Shown in pieces: positions 1 through 7,536 of a DNA stretch of 64,000 bases. The translations under genes were made by a program, and so were the position numbers. Numbering within the stretch: the first letter of the stretch is position 1; each line of letters begins with the position of its first letter. The stretch is from Planctomycetaceae bacterium (GTDB lineage Bacteria > Planctomycetota > Phycisphaerae > UBA1845 > UTPLA1), in the NCBI GenBank assembly GCA_011525745.1, contig WYBU01000076.1, forward strand, positions 1 through 64,000, given 5' to 3'. Under the pieces are notes generated by a model. The model saw only the letters and a program-made list of their open reading frames with translations, did not search any database and was not told where the DNA came from.

Positions 1-378
1 CGGCTGTGTCGAATGGAACACAGCCGCCCTCGGCTGTGTCGAATGGAACACAGCCGCCCTCGGCTGTGTCGAATGGAGCACAGCCGCCCTCGGCTGTGTT
101 GAGTGGGGCACAGCCGCCCTCGGCTGTGAAGAATGGAGCACAGCCGCCCCCGGCTGTGTCGACTGGGGCACAGCCGCCCCCGGCTGTGAAGAATGGAGCA
201 CCGCCGCCCTCGGCTGTGTCGAATGGAGCACAGCCGCCCTCGGCTGTGTCGAATGGGGCACACCCGCCCCCGGCTGTGTCGAATGGAGCACAGCCGCCCC
301 CGCCTGTTTTGAATGGGGCACAGCCGCCCCCGGCTGTGTCGAATGGAGCACAGCCGCCCTCGGCTGTGAAGGGTGGTA
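1..378. repeat. Tandem array of 30-bp palindromic repeats (12 units plus a partial)
   Basis: Twelve consecutive 30-bp units run in perfect phase from base 1 to 360, followed by a fragment to about 378; the array may extend left of the window. Most units carry 8-bp inverted arms, CGGCTGTG and CACAGCCG, around a variable centre such as tcgaatggag or aagaatggag, and end in CCCT or CCCC. Because 30 is divisible by 3, one frame stays open and spells a decapeptide repeat (AVSNGTQPPS-like), but that frame then runs straight into a REP element, so I treat the array as non-coding. A diverged single copy lies at 61707-61747. Confidence 0.85.
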
Positions 379-443
379 CGGGTTTCCAGCCCGTCAACTT
401 CGCATGTCACAGTCTTGCAGCCCGTGCCAGCCCACACTCATCC

Positions 444-614
444 GAGCCGCGCCGCGTAAGCAAGCGGGATTCACGCGCCTCGCTCGAGCTTAAACGCACG
501 CGATCACGTGTGCGCCGCAAGCCTGGCGGCGCAATCGACGCCCACAACGCGGTCCGGCAGTCAATGCCGCAGCGCGGCTTCCGATCCCGCTCGCTTACGC
601 TTCGCGGCTCGGAT
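444..614. repeat. Inverted pair of REP sequences (REPIN-like), family A
   Basis: The left arm, about 444-470, contains gccgcgccgcgtaagcaagc followed by GGGAT. The right arm, 584-614, is its near reverse complement (atcccgctcgcttacgcttc and so on). The spacer is about 113 bp. Core and spacer resemble the 220-bp units at 8825-9284, so these are copies of one element. The family A core is GCCGCGAAGCGTCAGCGAGC plus GGGAT. Nothing else is recognisable in the 379-659 interval. Confidence 0.75.
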
Positions 615-659
615 TGATCGCACGACGGATGGGCACAACGCAGTCCGCTCGCAATATCG

Positions 660-1094
660 TCACACACCCACGACCTGCACGACGACTTCGCGAGTCCGTG
701 CTCGCGTGTCGAAGTCGATCAGCACGATCTGCTGCCACGTCCCCAGCGTCATTCGCCCGCTCGAGAACGGAATTGTCAGCCCCGGCCCCAACAGCGAGGC
801 GCGAACGTGCGAATGACCGTTGTCGTCGTGCCAGGTCTGTTCATGCCGATACGTCGCGCCGCGCGGCGCGATGCGCTCGAAAAACGCCGCCAGATCATGC
901 TCGGCCAGCCCCGGCTCATACTCCGTCGTCGTGATGCCCGCCGTCGAGCCGATCACGAACACGGTCACGATTCCGTCGCGGATCGTTCCGCCGCCGAGCA
1001 CGCGCGTCACCTCGCCGGTCAGGTCGATGACGTGGGCGTCGCCGCGCGTCGGCACGGTCAGCCGATGGCTCTCAACTTTCGCTTGAATGTGCAT
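660..1094 (-). CDS. yjbQ: YjbQ/UPF0047 family protein
   Basis: 144 aa, the usual length for this family. The C-terminal half has the family signature: HSHVRASLLGP near residue 93, then LTIPFSSGRMTLGTWQQIVL and DFDTRARTREVVV. The middle contains the TAGITTTEYEPGL segment typical of UPF0047. Members are small soluble cytoplasmic proteins; YjbQ has been reported to have weak thiamine-phosphate-synthase-like activity, but the physiological role is unsettled. The gene lies downstream of selB on the same strand, 123 nt away with a GC-rich hairpin between, so it is probably transcribed separately. The ribosome binding site is weak. The family call is secure; the function is not. Confidence 0.88.
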   Translation of the reverse strand: MHIQAKVESHRLTVPTRGDAHVIDLTGEVTRVLGGGTIRDGIVTVFVIGSTAGITTTEYEPGLAEHDLAAFFERIAPRGATYRHEQTWHDDNGHSHVRASLLGPGLTIPFSSGRMTLGTWQQIVLIDFDTRARTREVVVQVVGV

Positions 1095-1135
1095 GGTCTC
1101 AACTCAGAACATGGGCGGACGGAAATAGTCGAGAA

Positions 1136-1157
1136 CGCGCGGGATTCAACCCGCGCG
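1136..1157 (-). terminator. GC-rich hairpin downstream of selB
   Basis: A perfect 8-bp stem, CGCGCGGG/CCCGCGCG, with a 6-nt loop, lies between the selB stop and the yjbQ start. There is no T-tract, so it may be a weak or factor-assisted terminator or simply a palindromic repeat. Confidence 0.4.
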
Positions 1158-1217
1158 AGATGCCGCCGCTTCGTTGGGCCGACACGACACGGCCCCACGG
1201 CGTGCTTTTGAATCCTT

Positions 1218-3176
1218 TCAACTCCCCACGCGTACGCGCTCGTCGCCGATGCGGCGCGTGAACTGAATGCGGTCCAGGTACTCCAGCATCGGTTGCACCG
1301 CCCGTCGACTCAGCTTCAGCCGGTCGCGTACCTGCGCCAGCGTAAAGCGCTGCCCGTCCGTCGCCAGCTCGCTCACCGCCCGCTTGAACGTATCAACCGC
1401 CTCGGCCGAGGCGAAATGCTGCGGCGCGATCAGCACGACCCGCGCGTCGCCGCGCGCCAGGTTCAGCAATCGGGCCTGCCGGGGCTTCGACAGGCCGGCG
1501 ACGCACTTCAGCTTGTCCCACGCCGGCGGATCAAGCCCCGCCGCTTGCAGCTCGCCGATCAGCGATTCCAGCAGCTTATCGTCCTCGGGCGACAACGCCG
1601 GCCGGTGGGAACGGTGCGACACGAACGGTCCGCGCACCACCAGCTCGCCCTCGGCCGTCAGCGCCGCAAACAGCGCCCGTCCGATGCCCGCAGCGCTGCG
1701 ACGCTCGATCCAGCCGACGACGCGCTCGACCGGCAGCCCCGCAGCGCCGGGGGACGACTCGTGAAAGCGACGCAACATCGCCATCGTCCGACCTCGCAGC
1801 GCCCGCACGACGTCGGCGTGAACGTCCGCCCCGCCCACTGGCGAAGTCAGGACACCGTCGCGCTTCAGAGCAGCCCGACTCGCCGCCGCCTCGGCCGGCT
1901 CGATCCCCGCCCGGCACGCCAGCGCTTCATCGCGAACCGGCTCAAAGCCCGCGTGACGCAGCACTTCGGCCACGCGTCGCGCGGCGTCCGCCGATTCAAG
2001 CTCCTTCAATCCGCCAATGTCGTCGGTCGCCTTGCGCGTCATGCGGCGCGACACCGGCCGCAGAATCACGCCGCCGCCGATCGTCGCCTGGGCGTTCTCG
2101 TCGCGAACGATGAACCGCTGTCCGTGCGCCGCCACGACCGGCGTGCGAAATCGAAGCTGCACGAGTCCCGCCGTTCCCGGCTGCATTTCGTCGCCGTCCA
2201 GCGCGACAACCGTGGCGATCTGTTCCCACGTCGCCGCTTCGACGCGCCCGCGGTTGAATGACGCCAGCGGCCTGGCCCGCCGCGACAAAATGCGCAACCG
2301 AGCATCGACGTGGCGCGACGCCGTCAGGCAGCCCGGTGTGGCAAGCTCCATCCCGCGTTCGATCGTTTCGCGGTCGACGCCCGTCAAGTTCAGTGCCGCA
2401 CGCTGGCCGGCCCGCACGTTCGCGGCCGACTGACCGTGACTCTGCAACTCACGTACTTTGCACGGACGGGCGCCGGGATGAAGCTCCAGCGCCGTGCCGG
2501 CCTGCGCCGCACCCGACAGTACCGAGCCGGTCACCACCGTGCCGCGGCCCTGCACGGCGAAAACGCGGTCGATCGCCAGCCGAAAGATCGCCGACGCCCT
2601 GCGCTGCGGCGCCGCCAGCGCCGTGAGGCGAAGCGTGTGACGCAATTCGTCCAGTCCGCGACCGCTCGCAGCGGACACGCACACGATCGGCCAATCGCCG
2701 CTGGACAGTCCCTCGGTCAGTTGCCGCACGTGTTCGGCGACCGACTCGGCGCGGTCGTCGTCGACGAGATCGACCTTGTTGATCGCAACGACGCCCGTTC
2801 GCAGGCCCAGCAGGTCGAGGATTTCGGCGTGCTCGCGCGTCTGCGGCATGACGCCGTCGTCGGCGGCCACGACCAGCATGGCCAGATCGATGCCCGTCGC
2901 GCCGCTGACCATCGTGCGAATGAACCGCTCGTGGCCGGGCACGTCGACGATGCCCAGGCGTACCGCACGAGTATCCGCGTCGCCGGGAGGCGCTGACAGG
3001 TCCAGATGCGCAAAGCCCAGCTCGATCGTCATCCCGCGCGCCTTTTCCTCGGGCAGGCGGTCGGGATCGGTCCCCGTCAGCGCGCGGACCAGGCTGCTCT
3101 TGCCGTGGTCGATGTGCCCGGCCGTGCCGAGAATCAACAGGCGCGGTTCGGAATGTGCGGCATCCGCGGATGACAT
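1218..3176 (-). CDS. selB: Selenocysteine-specific translation elongation factor SelB
   Basis: 652 aa, typical of SelB. The GTPase domain is complete: G1 loop [11 protein letters not shown] at residues 17-27, then the [12 protein letters not shown] switch region, [12 protein letters not shown] (G3) and NKVDLVD (G4). Two beta-barrel domains follow, and the C-terminal third has the winged-helix repeats that bind the SECIS hairpin in selenoprotein mRNA. SelB delivers Sec-tRNA(Sec) to recoded UGA codons in place of EF-Tu. The ATG at 3176 starts directly before [17 protein letters not shown], with no clear Shine-Dalgarno sequence. Neither selA, selD nor a tRNA(Sec) gene is visible in this window, so the rest of the pathway must lie elsewhere. 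The identification is secure from the domain order. Confidence 0.95.
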   Translation of the reverse strand: MSSADAAHSEPRLLILGTAGHIDHGKSSLVRALTGTDPDRLPEEKARGMTIELGFAHLDLSAPPGDADTRAVRLGIVDVPGHERFIRTMVSGATGIDLAMLVVAADDGVMPQTREHAEILDLLGLRTGVVAINKVDLVDDDRAESVAEHVRQLTEGLSSGDWPIVCVSAASGRGLDELRHTLRLTALAAPQRRASAIFRLAIDRVFAVQGRGTVVTGSVLSGAAQAGTALELHPGARPCKVRELQSHGQSAANVRAGQRAALNLTGVDRETIERGMELATPGCLTASRHVDARLRILSRRARPLASFNRGRVEAATWEQIATVVALDGDEMQPGTAGLVQLRFRTPVVAAHGQRFIVRDENAQATIGGGVILRPVSRRMTRKATDDIGGLKELESADAARRVAEVLRHAGFEPVRDEALACRAGIEPAEAAASRAALKRDGVLTSPVGGADVHADVVRALRGRTMAMLRRFHESSPGAAGLPVERVVGWIERRSAAGIGRALFAALTAEGELVVRGPFVSHRSHRPALSPEDDKLLESLIGELQAAGLDPPAWDKLKCVAGLSKPRQARLLNLARGDARVVLIAPQHFASAEAVDTFKRAVSELATDGQRFTLAQVRDRLKLSRRAVQPMLEYLDRIQFTRRIGDERVRVGS

Positions 3177-3362
3177 ATTCGGTTCGGCACGGTGTACCTT
3201 GTGCTTTGGATGACCCGTGACGTTTGGCCTCGTGAAGGTTCTCGCGGCTTACCCCACCACTCGCTCGGCACGACAGTCACGCGCACCGCCGGCCGAACCT
3301 GACTTTCTCCCCTTCGTCGCTTCGTCGCTTCGTCGCATCGGTCCGCGCATTCCCACTCGCCG

Positions 3363-3845
3363 TCAGTTCAGATACGCCTCAAACCCCCGATAGTACCCCT
3401 CCAGCATCCGCTTCACGCGCTCCCGAATGTCCGCGTCATCGAGCTGCTCCAGCCGTTCCAGTTCCAGCGGCGTCGCAAAATAAAAGAACTTCAGCTCCGC
3501 GCGGTAATGCTCCACCGGCGGCTCGGGCCATTCCAAACCCGCTTCGTGAAAACCCATCTCCACAAATTCGGACATCGTATCGCCGGATTCCTGAATCTTT
3601 TCTTCCCAGTCTTCGCTCTTCCAACGGTCGTCGGTCAGGATTCCCACGCGCACCTGCGGCACCAGCGGCCGGATCGCCACCTCGAACCACACGTGATCGG
3701 TCGCCTGCCAGCGCGTGCTCAACGTCGATTCGTCCTCGCGATCGGCCCGCGCCGCGCCGCGAAAGCGCGCATCATCCGCCCACTGCGATTCGATATGGTC
3801 GCGAAACGCCCGCACGATCCGCCGCTGAACGTCATTCAATCCCAC
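3363..3845 (-). CDS. Hypothetical protein
   Basis: I do not recognise a family. The GTG at 3845 is preceded by GGAG with 7-nt spacing and gives about 160 aa; the frame stays open to a GTG at 3944, next to the stop of the upstream kinase-like gene, which would give 193 aa. The protein is soluble, acidic and rich in Trp, Glu and Arg, with the segments HVWFEVAIRPLVPQVRVGI and VEHYRAELKFFYFATPLEL. No signal peptide or membrane helix is seen. It probably forms a transcription unit with the kinase-like gene at 3947-4795. A pyrimidine-rich run (plus strand, about 3305-3340) follows its stop codon. Confidence 0.7.
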   Translation of the reverse strand: MGLNDVQRRIVRAFRDHIESQWADDARFRGAARADREDESTLSTRWQATDHVWFEVAIRPLVPQVRVGILTDDRWKSEDWEEKIQESGDTMSEFVEMGFHEAGLEWPEPPVEHYRAELKFFYFATPLELERLEQLDDADIRERVKRMLEGYYRGFEAYLN

Positions 3846-3946
3846 GTTGATACTCCGATAAATTTCAAGGCCGCCGAAACGAAACGGAGTGCCGCGCTTT
3901 TCGCGCCCGACCGCGTCTACCGGCGTCGTACACGGACCGTTCACTG

Positions 3947-4795
3947 TTACGACGCCTCATCCCCCCGCTGCTCTTCACTTCGGCCGCGCGTCCCGCGACG
4001 CGCGCCCAACCACGTCAGAATCAGCCGCCGCACTACCGTGATCGGCCGGAACAGCACGCGATGCCCCTGGATCCACAACGGCGTCCGACGCGACTGTTCC
4101 TGTTCCTCCGGCGTCAACTGATCCGGCCGCAACCGTCGCTTGTGCTTGAGATAATGATAGCGATCCGCGGCCTGTAGTACGGGAAGAATCCACCGCGCCG
4201 GCCAGCGCCGCGCGGCGACCGGATCGGCGACGTGCCAACTGATCTGAAAGTCGATCAGATACGGCCGGTCGTCATCGCCGACGAGGATGTTCTCGCGCTT
4301 TTCCAAATCAACGTAAGCGGCGCGCCGCGCATGGATTGCGTCCAGCAGTCCCCTCAATCGCGGAAAAAAATCGTCGCTCAGCGCTGCATTCTTGTCCAAC
4401 GGGCGGCCGTCGACGTACGCGTGTACGAAGCCCGTCGGCCCGATCCGGCCGAGCAGACGCGGCACGCCCGGCGCCCCGGCCAGCAGCTCGTACATCCGCG
4501 TCTCGTGCCGCATCTGCCAGCGCCCCGTCCATTGCATCGGCAGGCCCAGCAGCGGAGCCACTCGATAGACCTTCAGCACGACGCGCCCGGCCGGGCCTTC
4601 ATACAGCCCCGTCGCGGCGAAGAAGTCGTGCTTGAATGTCCGTACGTGCGCATACCGCGCGCCGCCGATGTCGATCTCGGCCGGCAGATCCTCGCGGCCC
4701 AAAGCCCGCAGCCAGACCGGCGGCGTTCGCCCGCGGCGCGGCGCGGCGCTGCCCGCGGGGGCATGTGCGTTCGGTATCGTCTCGACCTGGCCCAT
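3947..4795 (-). CDS. Protein kinase-like (RIO/LPS-kinase type) protein
   Basis: 282 aa. The C-terminal half has a kinase-type catalytic loop, AAYVDLEKRENILVGDD, whose Asp-x-x-Lys-x-x-x-Asn pattern is followed by LIDFQISW, equivalent to the metal-binding DFG. An upstream VVLKVYRV segment could supply the ATP-binding lysine. This layout matches small atypical kinases such as RIO or lipopolysaccharide-core kinases more than Hanks kinases. A basic C-terminus (KHKRRLRPDQ, then RRLILTWLGARRG) suggests membrane or nucleic-acid contact. The ATG at 4795 is divergent from the methyltransferase at 4882, with a short shared intergenic region. The substrate cannot be inferred. Confidence 0.72.
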   Translation of the reverse strand: MGQVETIPNAHAPAGSAAPRRGRTPPVWLRALGREDLPAEIDIGGARYAHVRTFKHDFFAATGLYEGPAGRVVLKVYRVAPLLGLPMQWTGRWQMRHETRMYELLAGAPGVPRLLGRIGPTGFVHAYVDGRPLDKNAALSDDFFPRLRGLLDAIHARRAAYVDLEKRENILVGDDDRPYLIDFQISWHVADPVAARRWPARWILPVLQAADRYHYLKHKRRLRPDQLTPEEQEQSRRTPLWIQGHRVLFRPITVVRRLILTWLGARRGTRGRSEEQRGDEAS

Positions 4796-4867
4796 GCGAT
4801 GCAGACGTCATTCTCGGGCGACGCGATCCGCCACGCAATGAGTGACGCGTGAGCGATACAATTCGGC

Positions 4868-4875
4868 AAGGAGGG
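4868..4875 (+). promoter_or_regulatory. Shine-Dalgarno AAGGAGGG deciding the methyltransferase start
   Basis: A near-perfect anti-16S complement lies 6 nt before the ATG at 4882 and favours it over the upstream in-frame ATG at 4849. Confidence 0.75.
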
Positions 4876-4881
4876 ACGGTC

Positions 4882-5457
4882 ATGCCCGCGACAGAACTCG
4901 ACGAACCCGTGCGCACCGCCCTGGCCGAAGTCGCCGCCTTCAACCGCTCGCGCGACGACGCTCTGGCCATTCCCGAGGAAGCCGGCGCGTTCATGCATGC
5001 GCTGATTCTCGCAAGCGGCGCGACGCGCGGTCTGGAGCTGGGCACCAGCTACGGCTACAGCGGCCTGTGGATTGCATCGGCCCTGCACCGCAACGGCGGG
5101 CGGCTGGTGACGATCGAACGCGAATCGCGCAAATCCGAGATCGCCGGCCGGCATTTCGAGCGCGCGGGGCTGTCGGAGTGCATCGATCGCCGCATCGGTG
5201 CGATCGCCGACGCGCTGAGCGGGCTGAGCGGCCCGTTCGATTTCGTCTTCGTCGACGCCGACAAGGAAGCGTCGCTCGATTACGTCCGTCGTTTTCGGCC
5301 GAAGCTGGCGGCGCGAGCCGTGATCGTGACCGACAACATTCTGCATCCCCCGCACTTCAACTGGCCCGAATATCTGGCCGTTCTGCGGAACGATGCCAAC
5401 CTGTTCTCGACGCTCGTGCCGGTCGGCAACGGGATGGAGCTGACGATCGTGCGGTAA
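4882..5457 (+). CDS. SAM-dependent O-methyltransferase (family 3, CCoAOMT-like)
   Basis: 191 aa from the ATG at 4882, chosen for its strong ribosome binding site. Family features in order: the SGATRGLELGTSYGYSGLWIA motif that binds S-adenosylmethionine, RLVTIERESRKSEIAGRHF (acidic end of beta-2 contacting the ribose), FDFVFVDADKEASLDYV (metal-binding Asp of the catechol-type enzymes), and VTDNILHP, which supplies Asp and Asn ligands. These enzymes methylate hydroxyl groups of small aromatics using a divalent cation. The natural substrate is unknown. It is a stand-alone gene, followed by a family A REP sequence at 5497. Confidence 0.9.
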   Translation: MPATELDEPVRTALAEVAAFNRSRDDALAIPEEAGAFMHALILASGATRGLELGTSYGYSGLWIASALHRNGGRLVTIERESRKSEIAGRHFERAGLSECIDRRIGAIADALSGLSGPFDFVFVDADKEASLDYVRRFRPKLAARAVIVTDNILHPPHFNWPEYLAVLRNDANLFSTLVPVGNGMELTIVR

Positions 5458-5496
5458 CGCCTGTCGTCTCCGCCGGTCGAATGACTACCTCCATCG

Positions 5497-5523
5497 GAGC
5501 CGCGAAGCGTCAGCGAGCGGGAT
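5497..5523. repeat. REP sequence, family A (single copy)
   Basis: The core GCCGCGAAGCGTCAGCGAGC is intact and flanked by GA and GGGAT. It sits in the 160-bp gap between the O-methyltransferase and moaD. Confidence 0.75.
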
Positions 5524-5620
5524 AGTACCGCCCCGGATATTGTGCAACCGCGTGGCGCGCGGGCGACGCCGGCGCCCCGCCGCAATGGCTTTGCGTCCAG
5601 AATGGTGGAATAATCCCGAT

Positions 5621-5863
5621 ATGACGATTCACCTTCGCTTCCTCGGCCCCGCCGCCGACTGGGCCGGCGCGACTCGCGCCGAACTGACGGTCGATGAGGG
5701 CACGACCCTCGGCACGCTGGCCGGCCGAATCGCGGAACAATGGCCCGCCGTGGGGCAGCGCGTGGGCGTGCGGCCGGCGGTCAATCATGCGTACGTTGCG
5801 CTCGACACCGTGCTGCGCGACGGGGACGAGGTGGCGTTGATTCCGCCCGTGTCGGGTGGCTAG
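5621..5863 (+). CDS. moaD: Molybdopterin synthase sulfur carrier subunit MoaD
   Basis: 80 aa, normal for MoaD. It has the ubiquitin-like fold pattern: MTIHLRFLGPAADWAG at the N-terminus, then VNHAYVALDTVLRDGDEVALIPPVSGG. The C-terminal Gly-Gly is the site that is adenylated and thiocarboxylated before MoaD donates sulfur to precursor Z in molybdopterin synthesis. The ATG at 5621 was chosen because the longer frame from 5540 runs back through low-complexity Arg-rich sequence. moaE begins 24 nt after the stop, so both subunits of molybdopterin synthase are made from one transcript. Other moa genes are absent from the window. Confidence 0.93.
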   Translation: MTIHLRFLGPAADWAGATRAELTVDEGTTLGTLAGRIAEQWPAVGQRVGVRPAVNHAYVALDTVLRDGDEVALIPPVSGG

Positions 5864-5887
5864 ATTCGACACTGCTTGAGCGGCCTC

Positions 5888-6319
5888 ATGAATGACGCGC
5901 TCGTCAGCCTGACCCGCGAACCGATCGACACGCCCGCGCTGCGCCGCGCGTTCCCGCGTGATGATGCGGGCGGCGTCGTGGTTTTCGAAGGCGTCGTCCG
6001 TGCCGAGCGGCTCGCCGACGGCCGGCGCCTCGTGGCGCTGGATTATGAAGCCTACGAAGAAATGGCGCTCGAACAAATGGGCGATCTGCGGCGCCGCGCG
6101 CTCGCTTCGTTCGACGTGCTCGACGCCGCCGTCGTTCACCGGCTCGGGCGAATTCCCCTCGGCCAGCCCAGCGTCGTCATCGTCGTCGCCGCCGCGCATC
6201 GCGCCGCTGCGTTCGACGCCTGCCGGTTCATCATCGACGTGCTCAAGACCGACGTGACCATCTGGAAGAAAGAGGTCTGGCACGACGGCAGCACGACCTG
6301 GAGCGACCCGCTGGCCTGA
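5888..6319 (+). CDS. moaE: Molybdopterin synthase catalytic subunit MoaE
   Basis: About 143 aa from the ATG at 5888; a TTG at 5876 would add four residues. Signature stretches are GGVVVFEGVVRAERLADGR, LDYEAYEEMALEQM, VVHRLGRIPLGQPSVVIVVA, and the C-terminal FIIDVLKTDVTIWKKEVW with the catalytic lysines. MoaE binds two MoaD subunits and inserts two sulfurs into cyclic pyranopterin to give molybdopterin in the cytoplasm. It directly follows moaD. Length and motifs agree with the family and nothing is missing. Confidence 0.94.
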   Translation: MNDALVSLTREPIDTPALRRAFPRDDAGGVVVFEGVVRAERLADGRRLVALDYEAYEEMALEQMGDLRRRALASFDVLDAAVVHRLGRIPLGQPSVVIVVAAAHRAAAFDACRFIIDVLKTDVTIWKKEVWHDGSTTWSDPLA

Positions 6320-6352
6320 GCCGCCTTGCGAGCGAATGGCCGTCGGCTACGC

Positions 6353-6612
6353 AACCGCGACCGTCCGGTAGCGCTGGAAAACCCCGCGATGGCTGGATCA
6401 GCAGCGACGACGATTCGATCGAACCGTCGAGCGCGGCCTGACAGTACGGCGCTCAATCAACGTCAAAGCCGGATCAGAACACACCGCGCAAGCGGGGGGA
6501 ACGGCCCCACGAGCCGGCTGAACCCGGTCGCGGTTATGCCGACACGAATTGTTCAAGCCCGTTCACGCATTCGCTCGAACTTCCGACGCTCCCTGACGGT
6601 CGCGGTTCGGTT
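6353..6612. repeat. Inverted pair of family B palindromic repeats
   Basis: The left arm AACCGCGACCGTCCGGTAGC starts at 6353. The right arm at about 6584-6612 carries its reverse-complement core (ctgacggtcgcggttc). The family B consensus is GAACCGCGACCGTAAGCGAG, unrelated in sequence to family A. Together they fill the 315-bp gap between moaE and mqnD, where no gene is apparent. Confidence 0.65.
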
Positions 6613-6634
6613 CAGCGTGCCGCCCCATCCGTGC

Positions 6635-7483
6635 TCACCCCTCGACGAATTCGATGTCACCGCACGCCGGCGTCAGACCCGCCGCCGCGCCGCGGGCCAG
6701 CAACTCGCGCACCGCCAGTCGCCCGCGCGGCCCATAGTCGATCGTCCACTTGTTCACGTACATGCCGACGAACTTGTCCGTCAGCGGCCGGTCGAGATCG
6801 CGGCCGTACTGCTCGGCGTACGCCAGCGCCTCGTCGCGATGGGCCAGGCCATACTCGATCGACTCGCGCAGCAGCCGCGCCACGTCGCGCATCGCTGCCG
6901 GCCCCAAATCGCGGCGAATGGCGTTGCCCCCCAGCGGCAGCGGCAAACCGGTCTGCTCCTTCCACCACACGCCCAGATCGACGACGCAGCACAGCCCCAT
7001 CGACGCGTGCGTCAGTTGCCCCTCGTGAATCAGCAGCCCCGCGTCGACGCGACCTTCCGCGACCGCCGCCGGGATGCGATCGAACATGATCGTCTCGTGC
7101 CGGAATGTATCCGCGCCCAGGCACAGGTTCAGCGCCAAAAACGCCGTCGTGCGCTCGCCCGGTATGCCGATGAGCTTGCCCGCGAGGTCCGCCGGCGACA
7201 TCGCCCGCTTCGCCACGATCATCGGCCCGTACCCGTCGCCCATGCTGCACCCGCAGGCCAACAGCGCGTAGCGCCGACGGACGTAAGGGTACGTGTGCAA
7301 CGAAATCGCCGAGACTTCCAACTCGCCCGCTTCGGCCCGCCGATTGAGCGACTCGATGTCGGCCATCTCGTGAACGAAGCGATACGGCCCGGTGCCGATC
7401 CGTTCGCGGGCAAGTGCAAAAAACATGAATGCGTCGTCCGGATCAGGCGAATGGCCGACGCGAATGACGATCGGTGACGGCAT
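6635..7483 (-). CDS. mqnD: 1,4-dihydroxy-6-naphthoate synthase MqnD
   Basis: 282 aa. It begins IRVGHSPDPDDAFMFFAL, the MqnD signature, followed by VSAISLHTYPYVRRRYALL, GDGYGPMIVAK, IPGERTTAFLAL and LLIHEGQLTHASMGL with the catalytic His region, then GLPLPLGGNAIRRDLG. MqnD cleaves cyclic dehypoxanthine futalosine to 1,4-dihydroxy-6-naphthoate in the futalosine route to menaquinone. The ATG at 7483 is preceded by GAGGA; the open frame extends 17 codons upstream without support. It is divergent from the glycosyltransferase at 7537, and the short gap contains an AT-rich GATTATACGCTACC that could hold promoter elements. Other mqn genes are not nearby. Confidence 0.95.
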   Translation of the reverse strand: MPSPIVIRVGHSPDPDDAFMFFALARERIGTGPYRFVHEMADIESLNRRAEAGELEVSAISLHTYPYVRRRYALLACGCSMGDGYGPMIVAKRAMSPADLAGKLIGIPGERTTAFLALNLCLGADTFRHETIMFDRIPAAVAEGRVDAGLLIHEGQLTHASMGLCCVVDLGVWWKEQTGLPLPLGGNAIRRDLGPAAMRDVARLLRESIEYGLAHRDEALAYAEQYGRDLDRPLTDKFVGMYVNKWTIDYGPRGRLAVRELLARGAAAGLTPACGDIEFVEG

Positions 7484-7536
7484 GAGGTCCTCAAAGCTTC
7501 GCAAAACGGACCGATTATACGCTACCATGCGCACCG

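Noticed and set aside
1-378. CRISPR array
   Set aside because: Units abut with no unique spacers, and no cas genes are present.
6-617. A 203-aa open frame made of AVSNGAQPPS repeats
   Set aside because: It arises because 30-bp repeats keep the phase, and it continues through a REP element. No ribosome site is visible and a related single copy occurs as intergenic DNA elsewhere.
3177-3362. tRNA(Sec) gene near selB
   Set aside because: No cloverleaf arms or T-loop sequence could be found in the gap.
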